Assembly (NCBI GenBank): GCA_963843255.1
Contig: CAWJJQ010000010.1
Span: forward strand, 186,001-250,000
From: Bog-159 sp963843255
Lineage (GTDB): Bacteria > Acidobacteriota > Terriglobia > Bryobacterales > Bryobacteraceae
Length of the DNA stretch: 64,000 bases
Reading direction: 5' to 3'
Part shown: positions 7,513 to 16,646 of the stretch, one piece after another
Position numbering within the stretch: the first letter of the stretch is position 1
Layout: the number at the start of each line of letters is the position of its first letter
Notes under the pieces: generated by a model
The model's database searches: none
Told to the model about the DNA's origin: nothing
The model's input: only the letters and a program-made list of their open reading frames with translations
Position numbers and translations under genes: made by a program

Positions 7513-7788
7513 ATGAATAACATCAACTTACTGCCGTATGCCGTTTTTTGGGGCTTACTGGCTATCAGCGTGATCGTCCTGATCGTCTACCGCAAGTCAG
7601 TCACCGCGCATGAGGATGATTCCATCCACCTGGAAGGCAACGCGCCCACTGAGCAGATCACTCTGGGTCATCGCGTCGCGGTCATCGATCGCTGGGGTAA
7701 GAGCCTGACCGTCGTTACGGTGGTCTTCGGCCTCGCGCTGGCGGCTATTTACTTGTATCAGACCTGGAATAACGTCCCCACTTACTAG
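7513..7788 (+). CDS. Small two-helix membrane protein
   Basis: 91 residues with transmembrane segments at about 8-26 (AVFWGLLAISVIVLIVY) and 63-82 (LTVVTVVFGLALAAIYLY). The connecting loop is acidic and then basic. A strong ribosome site GAGGAGGTTAGC precedes the ATG, and the next gene starts 12 nt after its stop. It has no heme or cysteine motif. Position suggests a small subunit or anchor of the membrane cytochrome complex encoded next. Function unknown. Confidence 0.78.
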   Translation: MNNINLLPYAVFWGLLAISVIVLIVYRKSVTAHEDDSIHLEGNAPTEQITLGHRVAVIDRWGKSLTVVTVVFGLALAAIYLYQTWNNVPTY

Positions 7789-7800
7789 CTGGAAGCGCGT

Positions 7801-9510
7801 ATGAAACGGGCACGAAACATGGGTTGGGATACGTGTGTAGCCGCGGCTGCCCTGCTAGTCTGGGCCGCCGCGGCTGCCTCGCCCGCGCACGCGGCCGATA
7901 ACTCCGCGTGTACCGCCTGCCACGATCAGGGGGCCAAGCTCGCTAAGAGCGCGCACGCCTCGGTGGCCTGCGCTTCGTGCCATGTCAAACACGACGAGTA
8001 TCCACATCCCGCCGGCATTCCTAAACCCGCCTGCAGCCAGTGTCACCAGGGCCAGCAGGCGGATTACGATCGCGGCGTCCATGGGCAGGAAGTCAAAAGC
8101 GGTAATAGCGCCGCGCCCGATTGCTCCGTCTGCCACGGCGCCGCCCACGAGTTGCTCAGAACCAAGTCGTCGGAATTTCGCGACAAGGTTCCCGATACCT
8201 GCGGAATGTGCCATAACGAAGTGGCCGACCAGTTCCGCACCAGCGTCCACGGGCAGGCGCTGGCCAAAGGCATCACCCAGGCGCCCGTCTGCACCGATTG
8301 TCACGGCGAGCATTCCATCCTGAAACCATCCAACGCAGCCTCGCCCGTGCACGCCGAAAATATCCGCGATACCTGCGGCAATTGCCACGGAAACGTAAAG
8401 CTGTCGCGGCGTTTCGGCCTTCCCACCGACCGCGTCGTCAGCTTCGATGCCTCCTTCCACGGCTTGGCCGCCAAGGAAGGCAACGAGACCGTGGCCAACT
8501 GTTCCAGTTGCCACGGCGTGCACAATATTCTGCCGTCATCCGATCCGCGCTCCACCATCAACGCCAAAAACCTGGCAGTCACCTGCGGCAAATGCCATCA
8601 AGGCGCCGGCCAGCGTTTCGCCATCAGCCAGGTGCACGTGGCGGAGGGCCGCGCCGAAGCTCCCGCCATGCGCTGGATCCGCCAGTTCTACCTGCTGGTC
8701 ATCCCCCTCACCATCGGCCTCATGCTGCTGCACAACGGTGGCGATTGGCTGCGCAAGCTGCTGCGCCTCCGCGCCGGCGGCGGACCCGCCGGGCGATACA
8801 CCGCGAACGATCTCCCGGGCCGTCCCAACGTCCGCATGCTGCCTTTCGAGCGCGTCGAGCATGCTTTTTTGGTAATCTCGTTCCTGACCCTGGTTTGGAC
8901 CGGGTTCGCGCTCAAGTATCCGGATCAGTGGTGGGCGCGTCCTCTAATGTTCAAGGAAGGCAACCTGCGCGGTATCGTCCATCGCATCGCCGCGGTCGTC
9001 TTCATGGCCGTCACCCTGGCGCATGCCATCTCGCTGGTGGTCAGCAGGCGCCTCCGCCGGCATTGGATCGAGCTCTTCCCCAAGCTTGAAGATGCCCGCG
9101 AAGCCCTGGCCAATTTCAGCTATAACGTCGGGCTGCGGCTCGTGCCGCCCGGCCGCTCCGCGCACAGTTACATCGAGAAAGCCGAATACTGGGCCGTAGT
9201 GTGGGGCGCCATCGTTATGATCGCCACCGGCCTGATGCTCTGGGCCAACCGGCTGATGCTCGAGTTGCTCCCCAAGGCCTGGCTCGATATGGCCACTTCG
9301 GTGCACTTCTATGAAGCGCTGCTCGCCACCCTGGCCATCGTGGTCTGGCATTTCTATACCGTGATCTTCGACCCGGACGTCTACCCCATGGATACCGCCT
9401 GGCTCACCGGCGTGAGCGTAAAGGAAGACAAACCGCACGAACCCACCACACCGGAACATGAACCCGAGCCGGCCGGAGTGGCCGCGCCTGTCCGGACAAT
9501 TTCCAAATGA
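7801..9510 (+). CDS. Nonaheme cytochrome c fused to cytochrome b membrane domain
   Basis: 569 residues. A signal peptide (to about 32) is followed by nine CXXCH motifs at residues 37, 57, 78, 108, 134, 164, 192, 234 and 262, then a membrane domain from about 292. That domain has at least four helices carrying conserved His (LMLLHNGG, ERVEHAFLV, IVHRIAAVVF with LAHAIS, ATSVHFYEAL with VVWHFYTV), as in b-type cytochromes of the HydC/FdnI or b561 kind. The layout recalls Geobacter CbcL, a quinol oxidase that feeds periplasmic electron transfer. Transfer of electrons between the quinone pool and periplasmic hemes is the expected role. It overlaps the next gene by 4 nt. Confidence 0.88.
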   Translation: MKRARNMGWDTCVAAAALLVWAAAAASPAHAADNSACTACHDQGAKLAKSAHASVACASCHVKHDEYPHPAGIPKPACSQCHQGQQADYDRGVHGQEVKSGNSAAPDCSVCHGAAHELLRTKSSEFRDKVPDTCGMCHNEVADQFRTSVHGQALAKGITQAPVCTDCHGEHSILKPSNAASPVHAENIRDTCGNCHGNVKLSRRFGLPTDRVVSFDASFHGLAAKEGNETVANCSSCHGVHNILPSSDPRSTINAKNLAVTCGKCHQGAGQRFAISQVHVAEGRAEAPAMRWIRQFYLLVIPLTIGLMLLHNGGDWLRKLLRLRAGGGPAGRYTANDLPGRPNVRMLPFERVEHAFLVISFLTLVWTGFALKYPDQWWARPLMFKEGNLRGIVHRIAAVVFMAVTLAHAISLVVSRRLRRHWIELFPKLEDAREALANFSYNVGLRLVPPGRSAHSYIEKAEYWAVVWGAIVMIATGLMLWANRLMLELLPKAWLDMATSVHFYEALLATLAIVVWHFYTVIFDPDVYPMDTAWLTGVSVKEDKPHEPTTPEHEPEPAGVAAPVRTISK

Positions 9511-10961
9511 CCGACCCACGCACCACCACCAAATTGCCTGCGCAGCTTTCGCCGCTGGTCCACCTTTCGAACAACTGGTTCAGCCTGATCGGCGTGGTGA
9601 TCGTGACCACTGCAACCGTGTTCTGGCTGTTCCTGTTGCCCACCACCATGCGCGGCGAGGTGCATAACCCCTACAACGGAATCCTGGCGTTCCTGCTGCT
9701 CCCGGGGTTATTCTTCATGGGGCTGATCCTGATCCCGCTGGGCATCTACCTGCGAAACAAGAAGGAACACCGCCGCGGGATCTATCCGGTAGACTTTCCA
9801 CCGCTCAACTTCAAGAACCTCGAATTCCGCCGGCTGATCACCTTCGTCGGCGTCACCACCTGCGCCAATATCGTGATCGCCAGCCAGTTGGCCTACGGCG
9901 CCGTCTCTTACATGGAGACAGTTTCCTTCTGCGGCCAGACCTGCCATACCGTGATGCAGCCCGAGTTCACGGCTTATCAGAGCTCGCCGCATTCGCGCGT
10001 GGAATGCGTCCAGTGCCACATCGGTCCCGGAGAATCCTGGTTCGTGCGCAGCAAGCTCTCCGGCATCCGCCAGGTCTTCGCGGTTACCTTCCACACTTAC
10101 GAGACGCCCATCCCGACCCCGGTCCGTAACCTGCGCCCTGCCCGCGAAACTTGCGAAGCCTGCCATTGGCCCCAGAAATACGGCGAAGACCGCCTGCGCA
10201 TCATTACCAAGTTTACCGACGACGAAAAGAACACGCTCACCAAGACCGTGCTGCTCATGAAAATCGGCGGCGGCAACAAAGGCATCGGCATCCACGGCAC
10301 CCATCTCGGACCGGGCGTACTCATCCGCTACGGTCACTCCGACGAACAGCGCCAGACCATTCCCTGGATCGAATACAACGGCCCCGCCGGCAAGACCGTC
10401 TATCGTGCCGACGGCGCACCGGCTGATGGCAAGGGTCTCACCATGCGCGACATGGATTGCATGGACTGCCACAACCGGCCCTCCCACAGCTTCAAGCTTC
10501 CCGAGCGCGCCGTGGACGACGCCATGTCCAACGGCGATCTTTCCCCCGAGCTGCCCTTCGCCAAGAAGAAGAGCGTGGAAATCATCAAGGTGGCATATCC
10601 CAGCCGCGAGGTGGCCGCCGCCCGCATTCCGGCAGCCTTCGAAGCGTTTTATCGCGATACCTATCCCGCAATCTACAAGGACCGCCAAGCCGAGGTAGTC
10701 CGGGCCGCCCGCGCCTTACTCGCGGTTTACAACCGGAACGTGTTTCCGGATATGAAGATCACTTGGGGAACCTATCCCAATAACATCGGGCATACCGACT
10801 TTCCCGGTTGCTTCCGGTGCCACGATGACAGCCATGCCAGCTCCGATGGACGCAAGGTCACGCAAGACTGCAATGCCTGCCACAACCTGCTGGCCATGGA
10901 AGAACCCGCGCCCAAGATTCTCACGGACCTGGGCGTGGTGGAAAGTAAGGCACAGAAGTGA
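9507..10961 (+). CDS. NapC/NirT-like membrane-anchored hexaheme cytochrome c
   Basis: 484 residues. Three hydrophobic segments occur near the N-terminus (about 25-45, 58-82, 112-133), followed by a periplasmic heme domain. Heme motifs are at C142 (CGQTCH, a CX3CH form), C167 (CVQCH), C216 (CEACH), C318 (CMDCH), C435 (CFRCH) and C455 (CNACH). The HTVM after the first motif resembles the NrfH/NapC heme whose Met is an axial ligand. NapC-type proteins oxidise quinol and pass electrons to a periplasmic partner. With the preceding nine-heme protein it gives the operon 15 c hemes in two membrane proteins. The ATGA overlap indicates translational coupling. Confidence 0.87.
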   Translation: MTDPRTTTKLPAQLSPLVHLSNNWFSLIGVVIVTTATVFWLFLLPTTMRGEVHNPYNGILAFLLLPGLFFMGLILIPLGIYLRNKKEHRRGIYPVDFPPLNFKNLEFRRLITFVGVTTCANIVIASQLAYGAVSYMETVSFCGQTCHTVMQPEFTAYQSSPHSRVECVQCHIGPGESWFVRSKLSGIRQVFAVTFHTYETPIPTPVRNLRPARETCEACHWPQKYGEDRLRIITKFTDDEKNTLTKTVLLMKIGGGNKGIGIHGTHLGPGVLIRYGHSDEQRQTIPWIEYNGPAGKTVYRADGAPADGKGLTMRDMDCMDCHNRPSHSFKLPERAVDDAMSNGDLSPELPFAKKKSVEIIKVAYPSREVAAARIPAAFEAFYRDTYPAIYKDRQAEVVRAARALLAVYNRNVFPDMKITWGTYPNNIGHTDFPGCFRCHDDSHASSDGRKVTQDCNACHNLLAMEEPAPKILTDLGVVESKAQK

Positions 10962-10968
10962 GGCACTT

Positions 10969-11844
10969 ATGAAGTCGTTAGCGAAGATCCTTTTACCGGT
11001 GGATTTCTCTGAGCGTTCGCTGGGTGCGGCCCGCTACGCCAAAACGCTGGCGGACCATTTCCATTCCGAGCTGACCCTGCTGCACATCCTCACTCCGCCG
11101 CACTATGAGTTTGGCGCCCTGGAAATCGGCGGATCGATGTTGACCGAGTTGTATGCCAATCGCGAAGCTCAGGTGGAAAAAGAGCTGGAGACCTTCCTGT
11201 CCGGCGAACTGGAAGGAGTCGAAGCTAACCGGGTGGTGCTCGAAGGCGATCCGGCGCGTCAGATCGTGGACTTCGCCCAGGCGGAGAATGTGGGCCTGAT
11301 CGTGATGCCCACCCACGGCTACGGTCCCTTCCGCCAGTTCATCCTGGGCTCCATCACCGCCAAGGTGCTGCATGACGCGGATTGCCCCGTCTGGACCGGC
11401 GTTCACCTGGAAGAAGCGCCCGCGGCCGAGGCTATGCCTTTTCGCAACATCGTGTGCGCTATCGATCTCGGCCCACAGAGCTGCAAAGCGCTCGAATGGG
11501 CCATGGGAATGCAAAAAGAATTCGGCGCCCGCTTGACCATCGTGCATTCCATGGCCTGCTCACACCAGGGCGATGGAGCCGGCGTAGGCGACGGACGCTG
11601 GAGTGTGGAAATGGAGCAGTCCGTGCGCGAGGAAATCACGCGCATGCAGGATCGTTTCGGCGCCGAAGCCGACCTGGTCATCGAGCCCGGAGATCCGCCC
11701 AAAGTGGTTTGCGATCTCGCCGCGCGGCAGAAAGCCGACCTGCTGGTGATCGGGCGCGGATCGGCCGCCGGCGTCTTCGGCCGGCTGCGCACCAACGCCT
11801 ACGCCATCATCCGCCAGTCGCCCTGTCCCGTAGTCAGCGTGTAA
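10969..11844 (+). CDS. Tandem universal stress protein
   Basis: 291 residues with two Usp domains (1-143 and 153-291). The first starts AKILLPVDFSERSL and has the full ATP-binding motif G-x2-G-x9-G-S (HGYGPFRQFILGS). The second starts RNIVCAIDLGPQS and has a degenerate version (GRGSAAGVFGRLRTN), so only the first domain is likely to bind nucleotide. It begins 7 nt after the cytochrome stop and ends the operon. Usp proteins often accompany respiratory genes induced by anoxia or energy stress. Confidence 0.88.
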   Translation: MKSLAKILLPVDFSERSLGAARYAKTLADHFHSELTLLHILTPPHYEFGALEIGGSMLTELYANREAQVEKELETFLSGELEGVEANRVVLEGDPARQIVDFAQAENVGLIVMPTHGYGPFRQFILGSITAKVLHDADCPVWTGVHLEEAPAAEAMPFRNIVCAIDLGPQSCKALEWAMGMQKEFGARLTIVHSMACSHQGDGAGVGDGRWSVEMEQSVREEITRMQDRFGAEADLVIEPGDPPKVVCDLAARQKADLLVIGRGSAAGVFGRLRTNAYAIIRQSPCPVVSV

Positions 11845-11863
11845 GCTAAACTGAGCCAGCCAC

Positions 11864-11920
11864 ACCGATCCGCAACCGCGACAACACCGATCCGCAACAC
11901 CAACAATACCGATCCGCGAC
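11864..11920 (+). repeat. Three 22-bp-spaced direct repeats (ACCGATCCGC[A/G]AC)
   Basis: Copies start at 11864, 11886 and 11908, exactly 22 bp apart, in the intergenic space between the Usp gene and the convergent pncA gene. Two copies are identical over 13 nt and the third differs by one base. Two helical turns of spacing would suit a protein-binding array, but no function is shown. Confidence 0.75.
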
Positions 11921-12018
11921 CGTAAGGAAGCCGTGTCCGCCGCCGACAACCCGCGCCGTTTATTGGAGGCCAAGGACCGGCAGAACGGGCCCCCGATCGA
12001 CGCGGTCGTTGAGAAGCC

Positions 12019-12552
12019 CTACTTGACTATCTGATCCACGGTGGCCAGCGTCCCGCCCCTTGCGACGAACTCCTCGATCGCCCGCTGCCCGTCCTCCGGA
12101 TTCACCGCCGCGATCGCATCCGTCACCAGCGTCACCGGCTTACCCGTAGCCTGCAGCCCGCTCAACGCGCAGCGCACGCAGTAGTCGGTAGCCACGCCGT
12201 AAACTACGTACCGATCGGCCCCCAGCCGGTCGAGCAGCGGAGCGAACTCGGGGTTGCTGAACACATCCAGCTTCTGCTTCTCGACGATGGTCTGACCCGC
12301 GCCCACCAGCGTCTCGGCGGGCTTCCCCTGTCCTACGGTGCCGGCCACGCAGTGCGGCGGCCACGTGCGGAATTCAGGATCGTCCTCGCTGTGTGCATCG
12401 GCCGTCGAGATCAGCGGCATGCCGTTCGCGACCGCGAAATGATTCAGCCGTGCGATGGCCGGCAGCAGCCGCTCGGCGCCCGGCACATACAAAGCGCCCG
12501 CCGGAAACAGGAAGTCGATCTGGGTATCCACGTCCACGAATACAGTCTTCAT
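12019..12552 (-). CDS. pncA: Nicotinamidase / cysteine hydrolase (isochorismatase family)
   Basis: 177 residues, about the usual length. Catalytic features are visible: the Asp in DTQIDF, the metal-binding ISTADAH segment, the WPPHC motif and the nucleophile Cys in GVATDYCV. It hydrolyses nicotinamide to nicotinate and ammonia in NAD salvage. Its start overlaps the pncB stop by 4 nt, and PncB uses the nicotinate it makes, which makes the assignment strong. Cytoplasmic. Confidence 0.9.
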   Translation of the reverse strand: MKTVFVDVDTQIDFLFPAGALYVPGAERLLPAIARLNHFAVANGMPLISTADAHSEDDPEFRTWPPHCVAGTVGQGKPAETLVGAGQTIVEKQKLDVFSNPEFAPLLDRLGADRYVVYGVATDYCVRCALSGLQATGKPVTLVTDAIAAVNPEDGQRAIEEFVARGGTLATVDQIVK

Positions 12553-13862
12553 GGCATGTTCCTCCGCGTGCGCTCGATCAACGCGATCAGATCCTTGCTC
12601 TGCCGGATCGGCCAGGGCTCGGCAGGTTCCAGACCCCGCAGCGAAGCAGGCAGTTTGGCCAGCGACTCGGCAGCCCGCGCGCGCGCCGCGTTCAGGTCCG
12701 GCAGCGGCTCCACCAGTTTCCCTTCCAGCAGCACCGGCCGCAGCATCGCCTTGCCGTTACTGCATTCGCCCGACCGCGCCAGCACATCGTGATCGTCGAA
12801 GCGGAACAGTTGCTTGGCCCCCGGCAGCGTGGCCTTGTCCTCGCTCATCTTGGCCGTGAAGCGCTTAATGCCGCAGCCCACGTCCAGTTCCACCAGCTTG
12901 TAGATGGCCCCCATGTTGGGCGCATCGGCCGATGTCGCCAGTTGCGTGCCCACGCCGAAGGCGTCCACCGGCGCCCCGCCGCCCACCAGGTCGCGGATGC
13001 TGTACTCGTCCAAATCGCCGCTCAGCATGATCTTGGCTTGCTGCAATCCGGCTTGGTCCAGGATACCGCGCGCCTCCCGTGAGAGCCGTGCAAAGTCCCC
13101 GCTATCCAGCCGGATACCCCACAACGGACCGCCCATCGCCGCCACCTTCCTGACGCCTTCGATGGTGTTGTACGTGTCGACCAACTGCACGGTGGACTCA
13201 CCCAGAATCTGCTGCAACTTCCTGAACGCTTCCGTCTCGCCGCAAAACGAGAGGACCCAGGAATGCGCGGCCGTGCCATACACGGGCACGCCGTAGCGGA
13301 AGCCCGCCAGCGTGTTGCTGGTCCCGATGCAGCCACCCAGGTACGCGGCGCGCCCGGCCAGCACGCCCGCTTCGGGAGTATGCGCGCGGCGGGTGCCAAA
13401 CTCCACCACCGCCCGTCCGCCCGCGGCATCCGCCATGCGCGCGGCCTTGGTAGCGATCAGGGTTTGGAAAGTGAGGGCCGACAACAGATAGGTTTCCGGG
13501 ATCTGCGCCTCGATAATGGGTGCCCGCACGATCATCATCGGCTCGCCCGCAAACAATGGCGTCCCTTCGGGCACGGCAAACACATCCCCCGTGAACCGGA
13601 AGCCGCGCAGATAATCGAAGAATCCGGGCGAGGCGTGCGCGAACGCCGGCAATCCCCGCAGGTACTCGATTTCATCCTCGCCGAAGTTGAGGTTCAGCAG
13701 GTAGTCGATGGCTTGCGGCAATCCCGCCGCGATCACGTAATTGCGATTTGCCGGCAAACGCCGGATGGTCAGCTCGAAGGTGGCCTTCTGCTTTGCTTTG
13801 CCGGCATCGTGATAGCCGGCGGCCATGGTCAGCTCGTAAAGGTCGGTTAAGAGGCCATTCAC
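12549..13862 (-). CDS. pncB: Nicotinate phosphoribosyltransferase
   Basis: 437 residues. It begins LLTDLYELTMAAGYHD, typical of this family, and includes FELTIRRLPANRNYVIAAGL, the EFGTRRAH segment and IRLDSGDFARLS of the phosphoribosyl-pyrophosphate site. It makes nicotinate mononucleotide from nicotinate and PRPP, feeding NAD synthesis. It is first in a two-gene operon with pncA, with an ATGA overlap. It sits 12 nt downstream of the DUF4340 gene and may be part of the longer minus-strand transcript. Confidence 0.92.
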   Translation of the reverse strand: MNGLLTDLYELTMAAGYHDAGKAKQKATFELTIRRLPANRNYVIAAGLPQAIDYLLNLNFGEDEIEYLRGLPAFAHASPGFFDYLRGFRFTGDVFAVPEGTPLFAGEPMMIVRAPIIEAQIPETYLLSALTFQTLIATKAARMADAAGGRAVVEFGTRRAHTPEAGVLAGRAAYLGGCIGTSNTLAGFRYGVPVYGTAAHSWVLSFCGETEAFRKLQQILGESTVQLVDTYNTIEGVRKVAAMGGPLWGIRLDSGDFARLSREARGILDQAGLQQAKIMLSGDLDEYSIRDLVGGGAPVDAFGVGTQLATSADAPNMGAIYKLVELDVGCGIKRFTAKMSEDKATLPGAKQLFRFDDHDVLARSGECSNGKAMLRPVLLEGKLVEPLPDLNAARARAAESLAKLPASLRGLEPAEPWPIRQSKDLIALIERTRRNMP

Positions 13863-13874
13863 GCGAGAACTCGA

Positions 13875-15209
13875 TTACTTCTTCTTGGGTGGCTGGAATT
13901 CCTTGACACTACTCACGGCCTTTTGCAGGTCTTCCACAGCCTTGCTGTCTAATTGATAGATGCTCGATTCGTTCTCACGCTTCGCCAAATATGTGTCGCC
14001 CTGTTTGGTTATTGAGACTTTCTCCACCCGCTTACCGTTATTGGAGTTGACCGTGATCTCCAGTACCGGCGTGCCCGCGGCGGCCGTGTCCAGGAACTTG
14101 GTGGCGGCCAGGTCGCGCAGTTTGTCCACCACGCTCTGCACCGAAGCCGAGTCCATCTGCTTCGCGCCGCTCATCCACTTGTCGCCGGACTTTTCAAAGC
14201 TGGACTTGCCGATGTCGATCTTGTTCGGATCGGTCCAGCCAAAATCGAAGAGCTTCTTATTGCGGAAGTCGTCTACGCTCTTGTTCAAGCCGTCGCCCAG
14301 GTCGTTTGTGACTTTATATATGCCGTCCACCGCGCTGCTCTTGGCGTAGTAGGTCTTGTCCTTATCCTTGCCCGCCACCCGCACTTCCATCTGCTGGGTG
14401 CCGCTCGCATCCGCAACCGTCGCCGTCGCCACCTTGCTGCCTGACGCATATCCGGCCGCGGCTTTCTTGGCGTCCTCGTCCGAGACGGTGGTGTCCATCT
14501 TGGCGTCCTTCAGCTTGCGGATCAACTCCTCCACCTGCGAGCCGTCCGCGCGCATCGGTTTGGGCTTCAGGATCTGCCAGTCGTTTTGATTGTTCTTGCC
14601 GAACTCGATGGCCTCGCCCTTAGCCGGCTGGAGATCCACGCGCGTCAGCTTGTCCTGATCGAACGTCAGCAGGCGCTTGTCGCGCAGGTCGTTGGGCGTC
14701 TTGTCCAGGCTGGTTTTAACGTAGCTGGCGATGGTGTAGACATGCGGATCGCCGGCCAGCTTCACATAGGTGCTCCCCCCCGTGGGCGCATCATCGCCCA
14801 CCTGCACATCCTGCGATTTTCCGTCCTTCTTTAAAACCGTGATGTCGAGGGTAGGCGAGTTCAGGCCGTAGGGCGAAAGGTCCGAGGCTTTGTCCTCGAC
14901 CACCTTATCGCCGTTTAGCGTTGCCAGCGACGTGATCAGGCCCTTGGCGGCATCCTGATCCGCGGGCATGGGCTTCGGCGCGGTGAGCTGCCACTTGCCA
15001 TCCGCGCCCTTGTCCAGCACCGTGGCGTTCCCGCCCGTCTTCTTGAGGGTGACTTCCTTGATTTGATCCTCGGGAATGCTGAGGATCTTCGGCGTGGTAT
15101 CGGTGGAGGGCTTGGCGGCTTCGGCTTTCTGTTTCCGGTTGGACCAGAAGAGCACGCCGCCCAGGGCCGCCAGCACGATCACCGCCGCGAGCAATCCGCG
15201 TGGTTTCAT
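13875..15209 (-). CDS. DUF4340 domain protein of a Gld-like ABC module
   Basis: 444 residues. One N-terminal transmembrane anchor (LLAAVIVLAALGGVLFWSN) precedes a periplasmic, Lys/Asp-rich region of repeated beta units (for example LSPYGLNSPTLDITV and VRVAGKDKDKTYYAK), as in DUF4340 proteins. These occur next to GldG-like auxiliary ABC components, as here: the gene starts 3 nt after the GldG-like stop. The role of the family is unknown; an extracytoplasmic partner of the transporter is the usual guess. Confidence 0.85.
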   Translation of the reverse strand: MKPRGLLAAVIVLAALGGVLFWSNRKQKAEAAKPSTDTTPKILSIPEDQIKEVTLKKTGGNATVLDKGADGKWQLTAPKPMPADQDAAKGLITSLATLNGDKVVEDKASDLSPYGLNSPTLDITVLKKDGKSQDVQVGDDAPTGGSTYVKLAGDPHVYTIASYVKTSLDKTPNDLRDKRLLTFDQDKLTRVDLQPAKGEAIEFGKNNQNDWQILKPKPMRADGSQVEELIRKLKDAKMDTTVSDEDAKKAAAGYASGSKVATATVADASGTQQMEVRVAGKDKDKTYYAKSSAVDGIYKVTNDLGDGLNKSVDDFRNKKLFDFGWTDPNKIDIGKSSFEKSGDKWMSGAKQMDSASVQSVVDKLRDLAATKFLDTAAAGTPVLEITVNSNNGKRVEKVSITKQGDTYLAKRENESSIYQLDSKAVEDLQKAVSSVKEFQPPKKK

Positions 15210-15212
15210 CGC

Positions 15213-16643
15213 CTATCTCCTGCGCCACCAGACCATCAGCCCGGCCCCCACCACGGTCAACGGGAGCAGCACCACGCTCCACCAGAAGATCAGGTTCATG
15301 CGATTGCCGCTGATGTTGAGCCGCCGGTCTTCCGGCTGCTTCGGCCGGATGGAGATCAGGTCCTCGTCCGAGGTCAGCCAGTTGAACGTATTCAGCGCCA
15401 GGTCGCGATTAGCGATCTGCCGCGAGCCCAGAAAATTATTGGTCGCCCACAGCGACGAGCCGAACACCACGAAGCGTCCCGAGCTATTCAACTTATCGGT
15501 GTGATAAGTGCCCGCGGCGGCCAGCACCAGTGGACCTTTCAGGCCTTTCTTGGGATCGATAGGACCGGCCACATTGGTTGTGGCGAAGCTATTGTCCGTT
15601 GTCGAGAGCAGCTTATCGACGGTCACTTTGGTGTTGCCGTTCACCGCCAGGGTGCGCGAGAGCGGGATCGCCGTGGGAACGCCTTCCTTGAAATCGCGCA
15701 CGATGGGCTGCTGTTCGTAAGTAGTCACCATGGCCACTTCCGGACCCAGGCCGAAGATCTGGCCGATGCCGCTGGTATCGAGCGCCAGGTCGTTATTCAT
15801 GGTCACGCCCCAGCCAGCCAGCAACTTCACTAACTCGGGGTTCTCCGTGCCTTCCTGCGAACCGATACGCAGCGGAGTGTCCATCATGAACAGCACACTG
15901 CCGCCGTTCTCCACGTAGTCTTTCAGCGCGCTCACTTCCGCCGCGGAATAAGCCAGCTTGGGACCGCCCGAAACCACCACCGAGCAATCCTTGGGGATCT
16001 CTACCTTGGCCGCCTGCACCTGGCCGATCACCGGCGCCGTGCCCGGAGCCGCCGGGGCCGCCTGCACCACGTTCACCGATCGCGTCTTGTAGTTGTTGTG
16101 TTCCAGGCCGTCCTTCAGCGTCGAGAACCCGCCGCCGGCCGTTTCATCGAGGCTATGCTCGCCGCTGCCCGACAGGAAGCAGGCGTTGCGTTCGCCGCCC
16201 TTGAGCGACCGCACCAGTGCGCCGGTGATCTCTTCTTCGCTCAGGCTCTTGGCCTCTTCCTTGCGCAGGCCGGTATCCACGATCGTAGTGCCTTCCGTCC
16301 GGACGCCGGCGGCGCGCGCCAGTTGCGGCTTCTTCACCGGATCGATGTAATCCACCTTCAGCTTGGGAGACAGCAACGCATAGCGGCCCAGCAGGTCGCG
16401 TGCCTGCGGGAACTGCGTGGTCTCGCCGAAGTACGTGACCGTTACATCCTTCTTCAGCCCTTTCACCGCCTTGATAGTCTGATCGGAAAGGCTGAACTGC
16501 TTGTTGGCGGTGGCGTCGTAAGATTTGTCATACCGGTTCGCCAGGAAGTTAGCTACACCCAGCACCGCCAGCACTACCAGGATGTAGATCGCCACATAGG
16601 CGGAGTACTTTGTTTGTCTCGTTCGTATCCAGTCTGCTTTCAT
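15213..16643 (-). CDS. GldG-like ABC transporter auxiliary protein
   Basis: 476 residues. A transmembrane helix near the N-terminus (YVAIYILVVLAVLGVANFLA) is followed by a large periplasmic domain of the ABC_transp_aux/GldG type (VTYFGETTQFPQARDLL, SGSGEHSLDE, CSVVVSGGPKLAYSAAEV, GGSVLFMMD). A second helix is near the C-terminus (LIFWWSVVLLPLTVVGAGL). In Bacteroidetes GldG works with GldA and GldF in gliding. In other phyla the same trio exists without gliding and its substrate is unknown. It lies 3 nt behind the permease gene. Confidence 0.85.
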   Translation of the reverse strand: MKADWIRTRQTKYSAYVAIYILVVLAVLGVANFLANRYDKSYDATANKQFSLSDQTIKAVKGLKKDVTVTYFGETTQFPQARDLLGRYALLSPKLKVDYIDPVKKPQLARAAGVRTEGTTIVDTGLRKEEAKSLSEEEITGALVRSLKGGERNACFLSGSGEHSLDETAGGGFSTLKDGLEHNNYKTRSVNVVQAAPAAPGTAPVIGQVQAAKVEIPKDCSVVVSGGPKLAYSAAEVSALKDYVENGGSVLFMMDTPLRIGSQEGTENPELVKLLAGWGVTMNNDLALDTSGIGQIFGLGPEVAMVTTYEQQPIVRDFKEGVPTAIPLSRTLAVNGNTKVTVDKLLSTTDNSFATTNVAGPIDPKKGLKGPLVLAAAGTYHTDKLNSSGRFVVFGSSLWATNNFLGSRQIANRDLALNTFNWLTSDEDLISIRPKQPEDRRLNISGNRMNLIFWWSVVLLPLTVVGAGLMVWWRRR

Positions 16644-16646
16644 TTA

